Shown: piece by piece, positions 1-14,622 of the stretch
How the letters are laid out: the number at the start of each line of letters is the position of its first letter
How positions within the stretch are numbered: the first letter of the stretch is position 1
Assembly (NCBI GenBank): GCA_030704615.1
Contig: CM060731.1
Span: 33,480,001-33,544,000 of the forward strand
Source of the DNA: Takakia lepidozioides
Taxonomy: Eukaryota > Streptophyta > Takakiopsida > Takakiales > Takakiaceae
Length of the DNA: 64,000 nucleotides
Direction: 5' to 3'
The notes under the pieces: generated by a model
Database searches by the model: none
What the model was told of the DNA's origin: nothing
Seen by the model: the letters and a program-made list of their open reading frames with translations, nothing else
Position numbers and translations under genes: made by a program

Positions 1-1397
1 AATGTGTCCCAAAAGCACCCCTGAGTTCATACAGAAAGTACACTTCTCTGGATTCAGCCCCAGACCTCTCATCCTGCATCTGGCCAAACATAACTCCAAT
101 TCATGCAAGTGCTCATTCTTAGAGCTGTACACACTGAAATCATCCAATAACACCTGCATGAAATCATCCAGATACTCATGAAAAGATTCATTTATTACTC
201 TCTGAAAGGTTGCTGGTGCATTACAAAGTCCAAAAGGCATGACTTTGTATGCATAAGCACCCCAGTCTGTGATGAAAGCTGTCTTTCCCTGGTCTTCTTC
301 TGCCACTTGCACTTGATTATAACCACTAAAGCCATCCATGAATGAGTACATCTCATGGCCTGCCACAGTGTCCAATACCGCTTCTGTGAATGGCAAAGGG
401 AAAGGATCTTTCTTCGTACAAGCATTCAACTTCTTATAGTTTACACAAACTCTCAGTTTACCATTCTTCTTGGGAACTATCACAATGGGTGACAACCAAG
501 TTGTATACTCTATCGGGTATATAAACTTAGCCTCAGCCAACTTCTTGATATCTTCTCCAACCTTCTGTGCATAGTTGGGATTCATTCTCTACCTTGCCTT
601 TTTGATTGGTACTGACCCTGGTTCAGTTCAATCTTATGCTGACAGATCTCAGGTGGTATCCCTTTCAGATCCTCGTAGCTCCAAGCAAATACATCTCTGT
701 ATTTGATGAACAGACTCTTAGCTTCCTCAAAGAATTCTGGCTCCAAATCAGCCCCTACCTTCACCATCCTCGGTTCCCCTTCAGTTCCCACATTCACTTC
801 TTTTACCTGCTCATCAGCTGTGATTGTCCACCCAGTCACCACTTCATCCTGTAAACTCACAGTGGCTGGTTCCTCTAGGATTTCCATTTCTTCCTCTCTT
901 TTTTCATAGAAATGTGGTGGGTAAATGCTTGTTTCACCCTCAATTGGTGTTGCTGTCACTACACCACAACAGATACCTTTTAAACAACTTAGGCCTTCCA
1001 GTTGCATCTTAGCAACCTGCTCCCACTCTGGGTGTGCAACGAACAGGGTAGCTTCCTGCTCCTCATCAAGTCCTCCCCTCCAGTCATACTCCCTGACCCC
1101 TCAAGGTCTTCTCGTAGCAGGTAGTCTACTAGATTTCTTAGTGGTGATTTGTATCTTGTGCATCCCATCATGCACAGTTAGTAACTGGGAATTCCAGTCA
1201 TGGAATACCCTGGCCTGTTTCAGCCACGGTCGACCCAGCAATAAAAAGTAAGCTTCCATGACTTCATCCATTTTCAACACAGTTACTGTGATCTTAAAGA
1301 TCATCTTTTGAATCTGTATCTTAACTCCTCTTATCAATCCCAATGGCTGAACACTTCTTTGATTTGCCATTGTTACTGTAAATGGGGCTGGTTTCAT
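1..1397 (-). pseudogene. Ty3/gypsy retrotransposon relic: retropepsin and reverse transcriptase
   Basis: Reading the minus strand, 1397-1101 encodes a retropepsin end with LLGRPWLKQARVFHDW. 1007-582 encodes the protease-RT linker (KYRDVFAWSYEDLKGIPPEI). From about 587 down to base 1 the RT frame is open without a stop and shows FMDGFSGYNQVQ, MPFGLCNAPATFQRV and LDDF blocks, continuing off the left edge. The three pieces lie in different frames: one shift falls near 1105 and one near 585, beside a short GA repeat, so the copy cannot make one polyprotein. No gag or LTR is seen above 1400, where a different element begins, so the 5' part is lost. Lineage is not resolved; it differs clearly from the chromovirus at the right end of the window. 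The RT call is secure. Confidence 0.85.
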
Positions 1398-1740
1398 GTT
1401 CTTTCATGTCTCTCTACACAGTATGTTTGTATCGATTCAGTATCGGATTAAGATGAATCATGTATCATGCCTATGCCATGGTGTCCCTAATCTACCCTAC
1501 TGCATGAATTAAGCCTCAATCAAGCCATCATCTCCTCTTCACTATTTCCGCTCTCCGTTACGTCTCTTCCTCCCTTGAACAAATCGGCCTCCTCAAGAAG
1601 TGATCCTCTTCCTGTTGTCGCCCTGCCTAATCTACCCGCAAGCTGTTCTAACCACCTAACTAACTAACCGTCACCCCTGAAGTAACACGTTCCCTCTGCA
1701 GATGTCGTTCTCTGTCAATGATAACTGTTCCCATGTACTA
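1398..1740. other. Non-coding stretch upstream of the minisatellite
   Basis: No open frame or recognisable repeat is seen here. It lies where gag of the preceding retroelement would be expected, but no gag-like zinc knuckle can be read, so the element is truncated here or diverged past recognition. Confidence 0.4.
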
Positions 1741-1996
1741 TGACAGACTGTGTGAAGTTGTGCCGAGCTGTGACTGGCTGTGTAAAGCTGTGTCGGGCTG
1801 TGACTCGCTGTGCGAAGCTGTGTCGGGCTGTGTCAGACTGTGTCTGGCTGTGATAGACTGTGACGGGTTGTATAAAGCTGTGTCTGGCTGTGATAGACTG
1901 TGACGGGCTGTGTAAAGCTGTATCGGGCTGTGATAGACTGTGACGGGCTGTGTAAAGCTGTGTCTGGCTGTGATAGACTGTGATGAGCTGTCTAAC
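1741..1996. repeat. Decamer minisatellite (RCTGTGNNNN)n
   Basis: About 25 successive units of roughly 10 bp each begin with GCTGTG or ACTGTG. Towards the right end they group into a 40-bp higher-order unit (GGGCTGTGTAAAGCTGTG, then TCTGGCTGTGATAGACTGTGAC), seen about three times between 1860 and 1990. Both strands stay open over most of it (76-101 codons of repetitive Ser/Thr/Gln/His or Cys-rich peptide), which follows from the repeat and is not evidence of a protein. Confidence 0.85.
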
Positions 1997-2196
1997 CCCC
2001 CTAAAGCCTGCTCCTGCCACCCCTAAGGCTCATGTTGGTCTCAGTCTGCACAAAAATTAAGGGTACCCCACAGAACCCGTAAAAGCGTCTAAGTCCCAAG
2101 CAGCCCTCTAACAAGATCCAGTGTGGGCAAGGTGGAGGTTTCGACAATGATGGTGATGGCACACAAGGAGTTCACATCAGGCTTAACGATCCACCG

Positions 2197-4287
2197 ATGC
2201 TCGATCCAGTGTCCACTCCCATTTCGAATTTAGACTGCACACAACATGCAGACGTGACACCTGACTCCATTGATGCACTTGCTGCCAAATCTGCTAGACG
2301 ATTACACGGAGCTCCTCATCTGAAGAAGAACGGGAACTGGACAAACAATTCATTGAGATTGGCGATGAATGATGTGGGGGCAGGAATGGCAATTTGAGAG
2401 GCAAGCAGGCAGTGGGGTGTCCCTGTGACAAGCCTACGAAACCATTTATATGGAGTAACAAGAACCAGAAAGCGGGGAATCAAGGGGACATTGACAGACA
2501 TAGAAGAAGTTGAACTGGTAAATTACATTATAAAAATGCAGGAGTATGGGCACCCGCTGACGTTAACACAGTTGCGCTTGAAGGTCATAGAGATTTGCCA
2601 GGAATGCCAAACACCATTCAAAGACGGTGTTCCAGGGTGTGGTTGGGTTAGATGGTTCAAACGAAGGCACCCATAACTGTCTTTGTGGCATTCCCAGGGC
2701 TTGGAAACATGACGTGCCAAGGGACTTTGTCCAGCCAATGTCCAATCGTTTTCTGATGACCTGGCTGAAGTATACAGGAAATACAACTATTCACCGGAGA
2801 GCATTTGGAATTGTGATGAATCGGGGGCTCAAGCAGGGGGGAACGGAGGAGCTTTAGTCATTGCCAAGAAGGGTTCTAGAAGAGTCTATTCAAATTATAC
2901 CAGACGAGAGGGAATGGCTCTCGGTACTGTCATGTATGAATGCAGGTGACGAAAAGATTCCAAATTTCTACAATTTCAAAGGCAAAAGGTTCAGACGGAA
3001 TTACATAATTCGTTGTGAGGGCGGTGCAACTATGGCGATGCAACTAAAGGCTTGGATGACCTCCTTCTTGTTCTCAAAGTGGATATCTCACTTCATTACA
3101 ACAGCTGAACGTCTTGGGAATGCTATCACACCACAGAATCGGCACCTGCTTATTTTGGATGGACACAATTCACACGTCACTATTCATGTGTCAAGAAAGC
3201 AAAGGAGGTGGGCCTAGTTCTCCTCACACTTCCTTCACACATATCACATGCCATGCAGCCCCTGGATGTGTCCGTGTTTAAGTCATTCAAGACAAACTTT
3301 AGAGCATTTCGAGATGTCTGGGCAGCTGCTAATAAAGGAGCTACAACTAAGAAGGAAGATCTAGCTCAATGGGTGTCACTATCTCTCAACAAAGTCCTCA
3401 GTTCAGACAACATAAAAAATGGATTTATGACGACAGGGATATGGCCTATCAATCCAGAAGCAATGGCTCATAAGATGGGTCCAAGTCAAGGGTTCAGAAA
3501 TGAAGAGCCGGAGGATGACCCTCAGCCAGGTCCAGAAGAGATACGATTGGCAACCATTGAGTTACAAATCGAGGAAGTTATGGGGGATCATGTGATACCC
3601 TCAACACAAGATCAACGACAACATTATTTCGTGCAAGTTAAAAGTGACGTTGAAGCAGGTGGCCGTGAAGCCACCGGTGAGCAGCCGAGCACTCAGTCCA
3701 ACAGTCCATTCTCATCAGCTGAAAGAGACATGGTTCCTCCATTGATTCATCGAGACAACATTTCAAACTTTCTAACCTTGCCAGAGATTCCAATACCGGC
3801 ACGACGTCAACGACCTATAGACTCTACCGAACCATTCATTGATTATAGCAAGTTGATATTGATGACTTCAGATGATTATTTGAGATCATTGGAGCATAAA
3901 TCTGCATGGAAAGAAGAAGCTACAAGGCTTAGGGAAGAACGGAGGGCATCACTAGTTTTGGCCAAGGAACGAAGGGCTGTTGAGAAGCTTGATAAAGAAA
4001 ATGCAAAACGCCAGAGGGTGAGGATCGGCAGGCCATGAAATGATTCAATGAGGCTTGGTCTACAAAGTCATGCACTGCGGCTGGAGAGAGGCTCCAAGAG
4101 GCGATCAACACCAATCCCTCTTAGCGCGTACAGAGGAGTGTTTTGCGGGAATGCTCCTCCCATTTGCCGAAGGAACATGAGAATTGATATTCAACGTAGA
4201 GCAGCGAGGAAAGCTGGACAAGACATTTCAAACTTGCAACTCATAGGACCTCCCTGGGTGTACATACCATCTATAAATCATAAGTGA
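2197..4287 (+). pseudogene. pogo/CENP-B-like DDE transposase, broken
   Basis: 2425-2676 encodes a CENP-B type helix-turn-helix ending in WVRWFKRRHP. The DDE core follows in several frames: WNCDESG with the first Asp at about 2815-2817, LLILDGHNSH with the second at 3158-3160, and MQPLDVSVFKSFK with the third at 3265-3267. The second-to-third spacing is about 35 codons. 3208-4038 is one long frame ending in a charged region (KERRAVEKLDKENAKRQRV), typical of Jerky/pogo-like plant and animal copies. Frame breaks occur near 2400, 2660-2860, 2945 and 3195, so it is inactive. 4048-4287 continues in another frame (NMRIDIQRRAARKAGQDISN) and is probably its C-terminal extension. No terminal inverted repeats were found by eye. 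Confidence 0.82.
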
Positions 4288-4311
4288 AAGGTCGCGGTTG
4301 TTCAAGGCTTC

Positions 4312-4449
4312 CAGATCTGAAAGGATGCAAGACATGAATGACTAAGATCAGATCTAACATGACGCAAGACTAAGATCAGATCTGAAAGGATGCAAGACAT
4401 GAATGACTTAGATCATACTGGCGGGAGAAGGAATCGAAACTGGCGGGAG
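4312..4449. repeat. Short direct repeats downstream of the pogo relic
   Basis: A block of about 37 nt beginning CAGATCTGAAAGGATGCAAG occurs at 4312-4349 and again at 4377-4414, with a partial copy of its AAGATCAGATCT end between. A second small repeat, ACTGGCGGGAGA, occurs near 4417 and 4438. Neither is coding. Confidence 0.8.
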
Positions 4450-4739
4450 ACTAGATCATATCTTGTGATGAGTGATCAGGTTTACGTTTCAGTCTGATCA
4501 GGAAGCGAGGAGATCGGTTTTCCTATGCCATCCGATTAATTTTGAGCAACTTGTGGTCTGATTTTGGCTGGTGGTTAGATCACCATGCATATGGACCTGA
4601 TCAGATTAGTACTTACCCAAACTCAGTTTACTGGAAGGAGAAGGTTTATTTTATATAACTGCATCAGCAGTTTGCTGGTTAGACGTGCACATTTTGTATA
4701 TGTATCACTCAATGAAGAGACAAACAGCTTGTACGTTAA

Positions 4740-5394
4740 CCCTTTAAACGCCCACTGGATAAGTTTGACTTTTCCCAAAATCACTACCCCTGGGATGAAA
4801 AAACCCTGTAATTTCCAGGAAAAAAAGGATTTTGGAAATTTGACCAGACATTATCTTCCTAACTATCCCCTGCATACACCTGCCGAATTCCAGGCCAATC
4901 GGATGGAAATCAGAAAAACGCCACCGTTGCATGTGGGGTGCATTTTTTGGGGCAAAAAAAATAAAAATAAAAGTGCAAGTGGTTTTCCTGAAATTTGGAA
5001 GACGGGATGGAACTCGATTGGGCTGATGCATCTCACTGGTCATCCCCACCACATCCTACATCCAACAAGCCAAAAAGTGCTCAAATTGGCTAAGTGTACA
5101 TCTGCTGGTGGTTAGTCAAAGCAGGGGTGTCAGACCACCTGCAAACGTGCGGGAACTGGAGCTTGCACAACCACAACGCGGGAACCTCCACGCTTCGCCA
5201 CATACCCCCCTCCAGAAAAATCGCAATTGCAACTAGCTAATCAGGAATTAGGGCTATCAGGGTTCCCATTTGCAAACTAGATGATGGGAGAAAATCCAGG
5301 GCTTGATTTTGCAAAATTTGATCAAGATCTGAAAAAGTTATGGCTCCTGAAAAATCTTTGGAGGCCCAGTTTCGGCCTCGCGGGCGTTTAAGGG
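4740..5394. mobile_element. Non-autonomous piggyBac-type TIR element (family 2)
   Basis: The left end is TTAA (4736-4739) then CCCTTTAAACGCCCACTGG. The right end is GGGCGTTTAAGGG (5382-5394), its inverse except for one T. The right flank is TGCA, not TTAA, so the target duplication has decayed or the end has been re-formed. The interior is A/G-rich and non-coding. A second right end of the same family (GGTGGGCGTTTAAGGG) is at 14060-14075. TTAA plus CCC-termini is the hallmark of piggyBac-like elements; the family link is inference. Confidence 0.6.
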
Positions 5395-6065
5395 TGCAGG
5401 ACACTGCAGTGTTAGTGTTCGGTTGATTTCTGGTCCACCCCTACTGGCCCACGATGGGTATTTTCTGTATTCGTACTTTGAATATTCACCAATATTACGG
5501 TTTTTGACATTTGATTTTTGTTTCAAGTTATGCAACAATTTTATTTATTTATTTAAGTTTTTACCGAACAGGGGGCGAGGCCCTGATAGTGCTTATTTAC
5601 AATTCTTATTTACATTTGCCAATATCAGAAAAATATCAGTACCAAAAATGCTCCTCTCAACTCCGCTGTGTTTCTTAAATGAGCCAAAATAGGTTGAGCT
5701 GCCTTAACACACATGCCCAACAACGCCCAGTCAGATCGCCCTGCAAACTATCCACACACGGGGCAGGCCAGCAGGCTTCCAGGGTAGCACGCTACGACCC
5801 TCTCGAGATCCCCACTCTGTCTCCTCCTCGGCTGTGAGGTAGATGGTGTAACGAGAAGAACAGGATCTCTACATTTCCATACGCACTTATCGCTTAGAAA
5901 TGTCTCCCTGCCTGGGATAGTGGGTTTCGTGAATTCTTAACAACCAATCATGTTCTGGCACTTCATGTGCGAAGCTCGGAAACATACCGCATATTGATGG
6001 CTCTCTCTTCTCTGTGCGGCCTATACTTAACTCCTTCATCTGAGGAAGAGTTGTAATCGATACGC
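5395..6065. other. Intergenic, upstream of the AS8-like gene
   Basis: Contains a TTTATTTATTTATTTAAG run near 5540 followed by GGGGGCGAGGCCC, which looks like the edge of an unclassified repeat. The rest is unremarkable. 5800-6065 is the probable promoter and 5' leader of the next gene; no confident TATA box was found. Confidence 0.4.
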
Positions 6066-7605
6066 ATGGCAATAGTGAGTTTGTTTCGACGGTACAAGCG
6101 ATGGAATCCAGTGCACCCAACCTATGGCGCTTTTTGGGGAATCGGCTTAGGGCTGGGTTGTGGGGTGGGTTGGGGACCCGGTTTTGGACCCGAGGTGGTG
6201 GGCTACGTAGGGTCGGGGTGTGGGGTGGGATTTAGTATGGGTGTAACTCTGGTGGGCGTCGGCATCGGTCTTCCTGCAAGTGGCCTCACCTGCCTGCCTT
6301 GCAATGGTGCGTCTGTCAAATTTTGATCTTGGTTTGATGTTATGGTTGTGTTCTTGCAAGGGGCCATGTGATATTTGGCAATTTTTCGTCCGACGTTTTG
6401 AGAGGGGGAGGGGGGACGGAGTGATGCATTACAGTAGATGGTGCTTTTCAGGGTCTTCGTATGAGCCAGTGCCAGAGGCTATTTGGTTATTACTCGTTAC
6501 TTGCACCCTCATGGTCTCTAATGCCGTTCTAGCTACTCAAACACTCTTGTTGGGGGTTCTGAAAATTGAGATCAGGGGAGAAAAATTTGGTAATGTGATG
6601 GTATTATCTAGATATCAAGTTTTCTGATCACTTAGGTCACCTTGCGGAATGACTGCATTCTCTCTGTACTTCCATTGGTTTTGTTTTATGGCTTTCAAGG
6701 GGGTGGTGGTATGTGGATCACCGAATTGTGCGGCCCTGTGCTTGCCTGTTTGGTAGGTAGAGGTTTTTTTTCTCCTCAGTTTGGAAGTTCATGGACGGTC
6801 AAGCACGATATCTGAAAGCAAAAGTACCAATCTGTTCTGGCTGGTACAAAACAATCCAAAAACACCTCAGGTGAGCTAATATGCTAGGAGACAGAAAATT
6901 TCAACATACTTAGTATGGCCTGCCTTTATGGGAAGGGGGTGAGAGGAAGAGAAAGAAATTGTACCTATAAGACGTTGTTGAGAGATAGGAGGACTAAGAC
7001 CTTGCAGCTGGTATCAGACCCCAAAAGCCCTTGGGTGATAGAACCCAGGTGTGGAACAAAACAAACCTGGAAGCTAGAGGGAGTTAGAGAGGAAAGACTG
7101 CAAGTTCCCCTTCAGGTACAGCTCATCTTAGTTTTTGGCTCCTGTACAGAAATTTCCAATGTTCTGGTGTTTGAAACTTTGGAATTTCATTGGCATATTG
7201 CGCTTGTGATCATGAATCTCTGAATAACTCTGGGAGCCCTAACATGGATGACTTGCAGTTGTGGCAGGTGCAGGACAAGGGGCTTATGAGCTGACCACAG
7301 TGTGGGCTGTACCAGTGGTGTCCGGAATTGTGAAACAAAGCTGGGATTCAATCTGTATTCAAGCCACAATAATGGACAAAAGGTTGCGAGATGGAGATCA
7401 TTGGAGACCACCTACGTTTGAGGACTGCAAGAGAAAATTTCCAGACCTTTTTAAGCTCAATCCATGGAAGGTGGAGACTGAGCAGGACAGCACTAGATTG
7501 AATGTTTACACTACAAGGCCCTGGGTGAAATTTCCTTTCAAAGCTACTCCTCGCAGCCGCACCCCCGTCAGCGAGTCAAATGAGAGTTCTACAGGGACAT
7601 CATGA
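6066..7605 (+). CDS. Small glycine-rich membrane protein, cadmium-induced AS8-like (two exons)
   Basis: Exon 1 (6066-6279) starts at ATG and encodes RRYKRWNPVHPTYGAFWGIG followed by a Gly-rich hydrophobic stretch (GWGPGFGPEVVGYVGSGCGVG...GIGLPA), residues 13-71. As I recall, this pattern is conserved in plant proteins annotated cadmium-induced protein AS8-like; that name is from memory. A donor after GCAA (6280) joins in phase to an acceptor at 7258 (CTTGCAG). Exon 2 (7259-7605) gives AGQGAYELTTVWAVPVV...WDSICIQ and a Pro/Ser-rich tail. The total is 561 nt, 186 residues. Two nearby acceptors (7267, 7273) also keep phase, so the junction is uncertain by five residues. The product is probably membrane-embedded through the glycine-rich segment. 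Function is not established. Without splicing, exon 1 would end at 6326 (86 residues). Confidence 0.55.
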
Positions 7606-7827
7606 GGAGATGTTTGACATTCTTGTTGATTGAGCGACTCAACAGACCAGTCACAAGGATATAGAAGATTGCAGCTGGTGAACTCACTCCTTTGTCATTC
7701 TCATTCCTATCTCCCACTTTATTGTCTATCAAGACTGGAGGGCAAGAATCTCTCAGTATTCTCAACTCAAGGAAGAGTAAAGAAATGCTTGATGAACAAA
7801 ATACATTGCGTTTTTGTGATGTTGGGG

Positions 7828-7829
<2 letters not shown>

Positions 7830-7859
<30 letters not shown>
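7830..7859. repeat. (GA)n microsatellite
   Basis: About 15 GA dinucleotides without interruption, downstream of the AS8-like gene. It reads through as an Arg-Glu repeat in one frame, which is a by-product of the repeat. Confidence 0.95.
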
Positions 7860-7860
<1 letters not shown>

Positions 7861-7862
<2 letters not shown>

Positions 7863-8514
7863 AGCCATTAGCACAACAACAAGTGGCTGCATGGCACCGC
7901 ACTTAATATGCTGTGACATGATGCAACAGGACTATTCTGCACTCATTGAGGGCGATCTGTGGCATTTGGACGATGCCCATGCATTCAGCCGGGTACAGAT
8001 AGGTAACTAACTGTCATAGGTCTTTCTTTGCAAGGTTATGTATCTGTGATTAATTGGGTGAAGCAAGGCTCTTTGTGCGTTTTGGGTGCCACTACAATGC
8101 CACGGCGTACCAGCATTATCCAGCTGATGAGGCCTTGCGCAGCCTCTCCAAATGGAGTGCATTTGTAGAGGTTGCATATGGAAGTGCATAAGTGAGGCAG
8201 AAGATTTTCCAAAAGTTTCTTGGGTGTGAAGTGGCTGATCACTTGCCACTCAGTTGAAATTCCAAAACAATGCTATTTTATGAAGGTACGTGATATACAA
8301 TATGTATGTGTATTTTGACTTCCATGCAATTGCTGTTGTATTCCAGTATTGAGGTGCTAGCAATTTTCAAACGTGGTAAGAGGTTGCGCAAACTTTTGAA
8401 GAGAGGATCGGGGGTCCGATCAAAATCAGCTAAGAGTTTGCGGTGGACAAAAGCAGTAAAGGCAAAACAAAATTCTTCCCTTGGAAGTTTCTTTGACGAA
8501 AGCAGGATGATCTA
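7861..8514 (+). other. Exon-like pieces, gene not recognised
   Basis: Three pieces look spliceable. 7861-7999 reads HLICCDMMQQDYSALIEG then LWHLDDAHAFSRVQI and is followed by a GTAACT donor. 8035-8170 begins after a TTTGCAAG acceptor and can join in phase (YVSVINWVKQGSLCVLG...). 8346-8514 follows TTGTATTCCAG and encodes a very basic tail (KRGKRLRKLLKRGSG...SFFDESRMI) ending in TAA. I do not recognise the product. These could be the end of a longer transcript that starts upstream, or decayed coding sequence; no reliable start codon was found. Confidence 0.3.
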
Positions 8515-10351
8515 AACTATTTTAGTATATGTAAAAACTTGCTGTTGAAGGGATGGTAAAAACCCTTAAGGAATTTGGTGAAGTTGTGAAATGGCAATGT
8601 TTCCTCCCTTGCATCATGAAGTTTGTCATTACATGTTTCCATCACTTGAGTTTCATAGTTTTAACACCCTAGTTTCATTGATTTGTTCTTTGTTTTCCTC
8701 ACCCTCTGACTAGCCCCAAATTGCGACCTGCCTCTTGAGGGAGTGTAGCAGATCGCACTAGATTGCCCTAGCCTATATGTTTTCCTGTGACACACCCTAC
8801 TGTCACATATATCTGTGGATTTGTCGGGCAATTAATCCTCATAATCTTTAGTGGATAGAGCAAAGGTTGAGTACTCGAATCAAGACAATAAACTCTGTCC
8901 TCCAAGGTATAATAGCATCTAGGAAGTTCTCAATTGGAACTCAAATTGCTCTCATCATTCATGCAAAACTTGTTAGTATGCAATGACATGTTTGTGTGGG
9001 ATGTTGTACGACAAACACTAAAAAGTCCAGTGCACACTTCCATGGGAGCTGTGATTGCAGACTAAGCGAATTCTGGTTCCCTCCGCATCCACGTGAAAGC
9101 CCACAGCTAATTTGTGACTCACAGAAAGGGCACCCAAAATGCCTCGAGACCTCACAAACCCAGTATTTCAATCCCTCGAGACTGAAATTCAATATAGTCT
9201 TACCGCCGAGAAAACTCACCGCAACTGTAAACGAGAATCTTTACGCGACAATATTACTGTGCGCAGGTTCTTACTACGTCCGCATCCTCAACGCTCTGAA
9301 CGCGAGCAGGCTCGCTCGCTACACAAAGCGAGGGGCAGCTTTGAAGAAAGAGATTCCCGATCTCCTTCAGGATATCTATGTGGGTAACTGCATACTCGTG
9401 CTGAAGTACCTGGATCGGCACATTTCATGAGCAATACCGAGGTAGAAGGCACAACCCCGCTTCAAGGAAATCCGGAAGAAGGATGAATTGAGATATCATA
9501 ATCGCTTTCATATGTCTCGCGAAGGTGGTGGTTTTTGGGGGTGATTGGCGTTCGCGCATGCGCAGGTAAATCGCAAAGTGAATCGCAACAAGCAGCCAAG
9601 TGTGAGTTATCTAAGAATTGGTCTGGGATTTGAAGATCTAGTGCTGAACATGCATCCATAGTCAGCACTTGCGTATTTCTTAGACCTGGCTCTTTGCACG
9701 ATGCGAAACAATTGTGTCAAGGAGAATTCCCGTTATTGCATTGAGACTTGTGTTGGGGAAGGTATCATTGGTCTAAATGACGTTAGGGTATCCCTTGGAC
9801 TGAGCAGCAACGTTACAATCGCAAGTGCACATGGGACGTTAGTCACTGTGAGGATCACAGGTCGTAGAGGACAGCACGGTCTCATTTCTGTTACTCCCTC
9901 ATTCTTCGGTCGTAGGAGGTTGTATCCTCTTACCTCGGAGCACTGGAGACGATATCCTGCCTCTGTATTCTCTAGGGATGGATCACGCACATTTCATGTA
10001 GAGTGGGTAGTGTATACAATCTGTTTCTGTTGGCAAGCTTTGTGGAGATGACACAAAGTCCGGTTCATCCCTTTTCCTCCCAGCAACTTGTTTGGCCAAT
10101 TCTTCTGTCTTTTCAGCCAAACTTTCGCTCATCATTTGAATTTCCCTCGATATTTCGTAATGTGACTTCTTTGTCCCATGTGTGGCAGTGAAATTAAAGA
10201 TGTTGGCATGCAGCACGACAGCTTGCAGGGGTGTCAGTTCTTGGCTTATCTAAAGGGGTCTCCGAGAATTTTTAGAAAGTGCTGGCAATAATCCCAGTGC
10301 TTTGACAAAAGAATAAGACTTTTACCAGGACAATCGAGTGCCAATTCCACC
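8515..10351. other. Intergenic with one weak open frame
   Basis: Mostly AT-rich, no repeat recognised. 9139-9387 (+) starts MPRDLTNPVFQ and gives an 82-codon Arg/Ser-rich frame; 9701-10051 (+) gives a 116-codon frame (SSNVTIASAHGTLVTVRITG). Neither resembles a family I know and neither has supporting splice sites, so both are left as unassigned. The end of this stretch is the promoter and leader of the guanosine deaminase gene. Confidence 0.35.
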
Positions 10352-13074
<2,723 letters not shown>

Positions 13075-13828
13075 GACATAGTTATTTACCCTTCATGAGT
13101 AGGGACAACTTGTAGTTGACCATTCTTAAAAGGGGGCAATAGGAATAATGAATTGGTGCTGGATCAACCAAGTAATCTAAGGTTATGTCAGCACCTGGAG
13201 AAAGCTATGCTTATTTGTTCCTGTCAATCAATAACGAGATTTTGACCGGCAGCACACTGCAAACTTTCTTTTTATTTGTCCTCAGCTCAGAGCATACCAT
13301 ATTTTTGGGCAAATATAACGAGGGGAGGGGAGGTGGATCAGATAGAGTCCTTGGAGTTTGGCTGGATGGGGTTGTATGTGTTGGCTTGCAACTGTAAAGT
13401 TTGGGACAACCTAGAAGAAACTCAATTTTGTTTGATGATTTGCATGCAGTAGAGAGACCTATTTGGAAGGGCTACCTCCAAATAGGTAGGGTGCATAAAC
13501 AGCCTTCACTTGATATAACTCAAGATGGCAGTGCTGGCGCTGACCACCAGTTTTCTGATGTGGTCAACTGTAATTTGTCCTTGACATATAAGGATGGGCC
13601 GCATTCTGCATGCCAAAGTTAGCATCTGGATGGTCAAGCCCGGGTTGGGCATGTGTTGGGTTGCTTGTACAAACTGACCATAATACCCCCTGCTTAATTG
13701 TCAGGGCACATTGAAAGTATTCTGCATTTTGTGTAGCACATCTGTTGGGGTTCACTCAACATTGTGCCTCTAAATGCTTAATCGTCCATCCAGTGGCCTC
13801 ATGGTTCACTTTAACATGGTTTTAGTTG
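13075..13828. other. Guanosine deaminase 3' flank
   Basis: Contains the 3' untranslated region of the deaminase and unremarkable sequence. A short inverted pair near 13465-13490 (ATTTGGAAGG / CCTCCAAAT) is the only structure seen. Confidence 0.4.
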
Positions 13829-14059
13829 GATCGTCAATGGAATCCAATCCAAAGCCGCACCATGCAACACCTGCAGGAAGGTCTGCCATACCAGAGTGTC
13901 TACTCCGATGCAAACGTCTATTTGGCAGGTGATAGAGATGAGTGCAAGAAGGGCAAAGTGGATTGGGTTTCTTGCACGGAATGGGGTGACCAGTTGTATA
14001 AGCCATAAGAAACAATGGGTCAGTGCAGAAGTTGAAGTAAACCCCATCTGAGGGGGCCT

Positions 14060-14075
14060 GGTGGGCGTTTAAGGG
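14060..14075. repeat. Solo piggyBac-type right terminus (family 2)
   Basis: GGTGGGCGTTTAAGGG followed by CTAA, one change from TTAA. It matches the inverse of the left end of the 4740-5394 element. No partner left end was found upstream, so this is an isolated or heavily decayed copy lying inside the exon-like region. Confidence 0.5.
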
Positions 14076-14590
14076 CTAAACATCCCCGGTTTTCTCAACT
14101 GTCCATCTTGAACAGGTCCCATTTGTACACTAAATTTTTTCATGATCATGATTTCAGGATGATCATTGACGAACTGGAGATGGGCAAGTTGGAGGACGCC
14201 GGCTTTCGTCTGCACCGATCTGTGGCGTCGACTCTTGGTGGCCTTGCCGCTATGGTGCCTCCTCCATACGATACTTCGCATCCCACAAGAAGGAATGGCA
14301 AACAGTGCATTGGGTGGCTTCGGGGCCTGTGGATGGATTCAATCATTTCCCAACTTCATTTAAAACTTTGGGACCGTTCAGTTTTTCAAACAATTTGAAC
14401 CAGTTCTTTCTTAAAATAAAATGGCTAAGTGCTGAAAATGCATTGTCTGGACTCCTCTTGATCACTGCAAAGGAGGTATATCCAAATCTTGTCTAAAATA
14501 TCTGAAAGCTTAGGAGAAGCTGGCCAACATCATGAGGTATACTCTTATGGAAATTGGACTCCAGCCATTTAGGAATTCGATACAATTTTG

Positions 14591-14591
14591 T

Positions 14592-14622
<31 letters not shown>
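14591..14622. repeat. Poly-T tract
   Basis: About 32 consecutive T residues upstream of the exon-like piece at 14637. It could be a polypyrimidine tract for that acceptor or the tail of a minus-strand retroposon; no retroposon body was recognised next to it. Confidence 0.9.
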
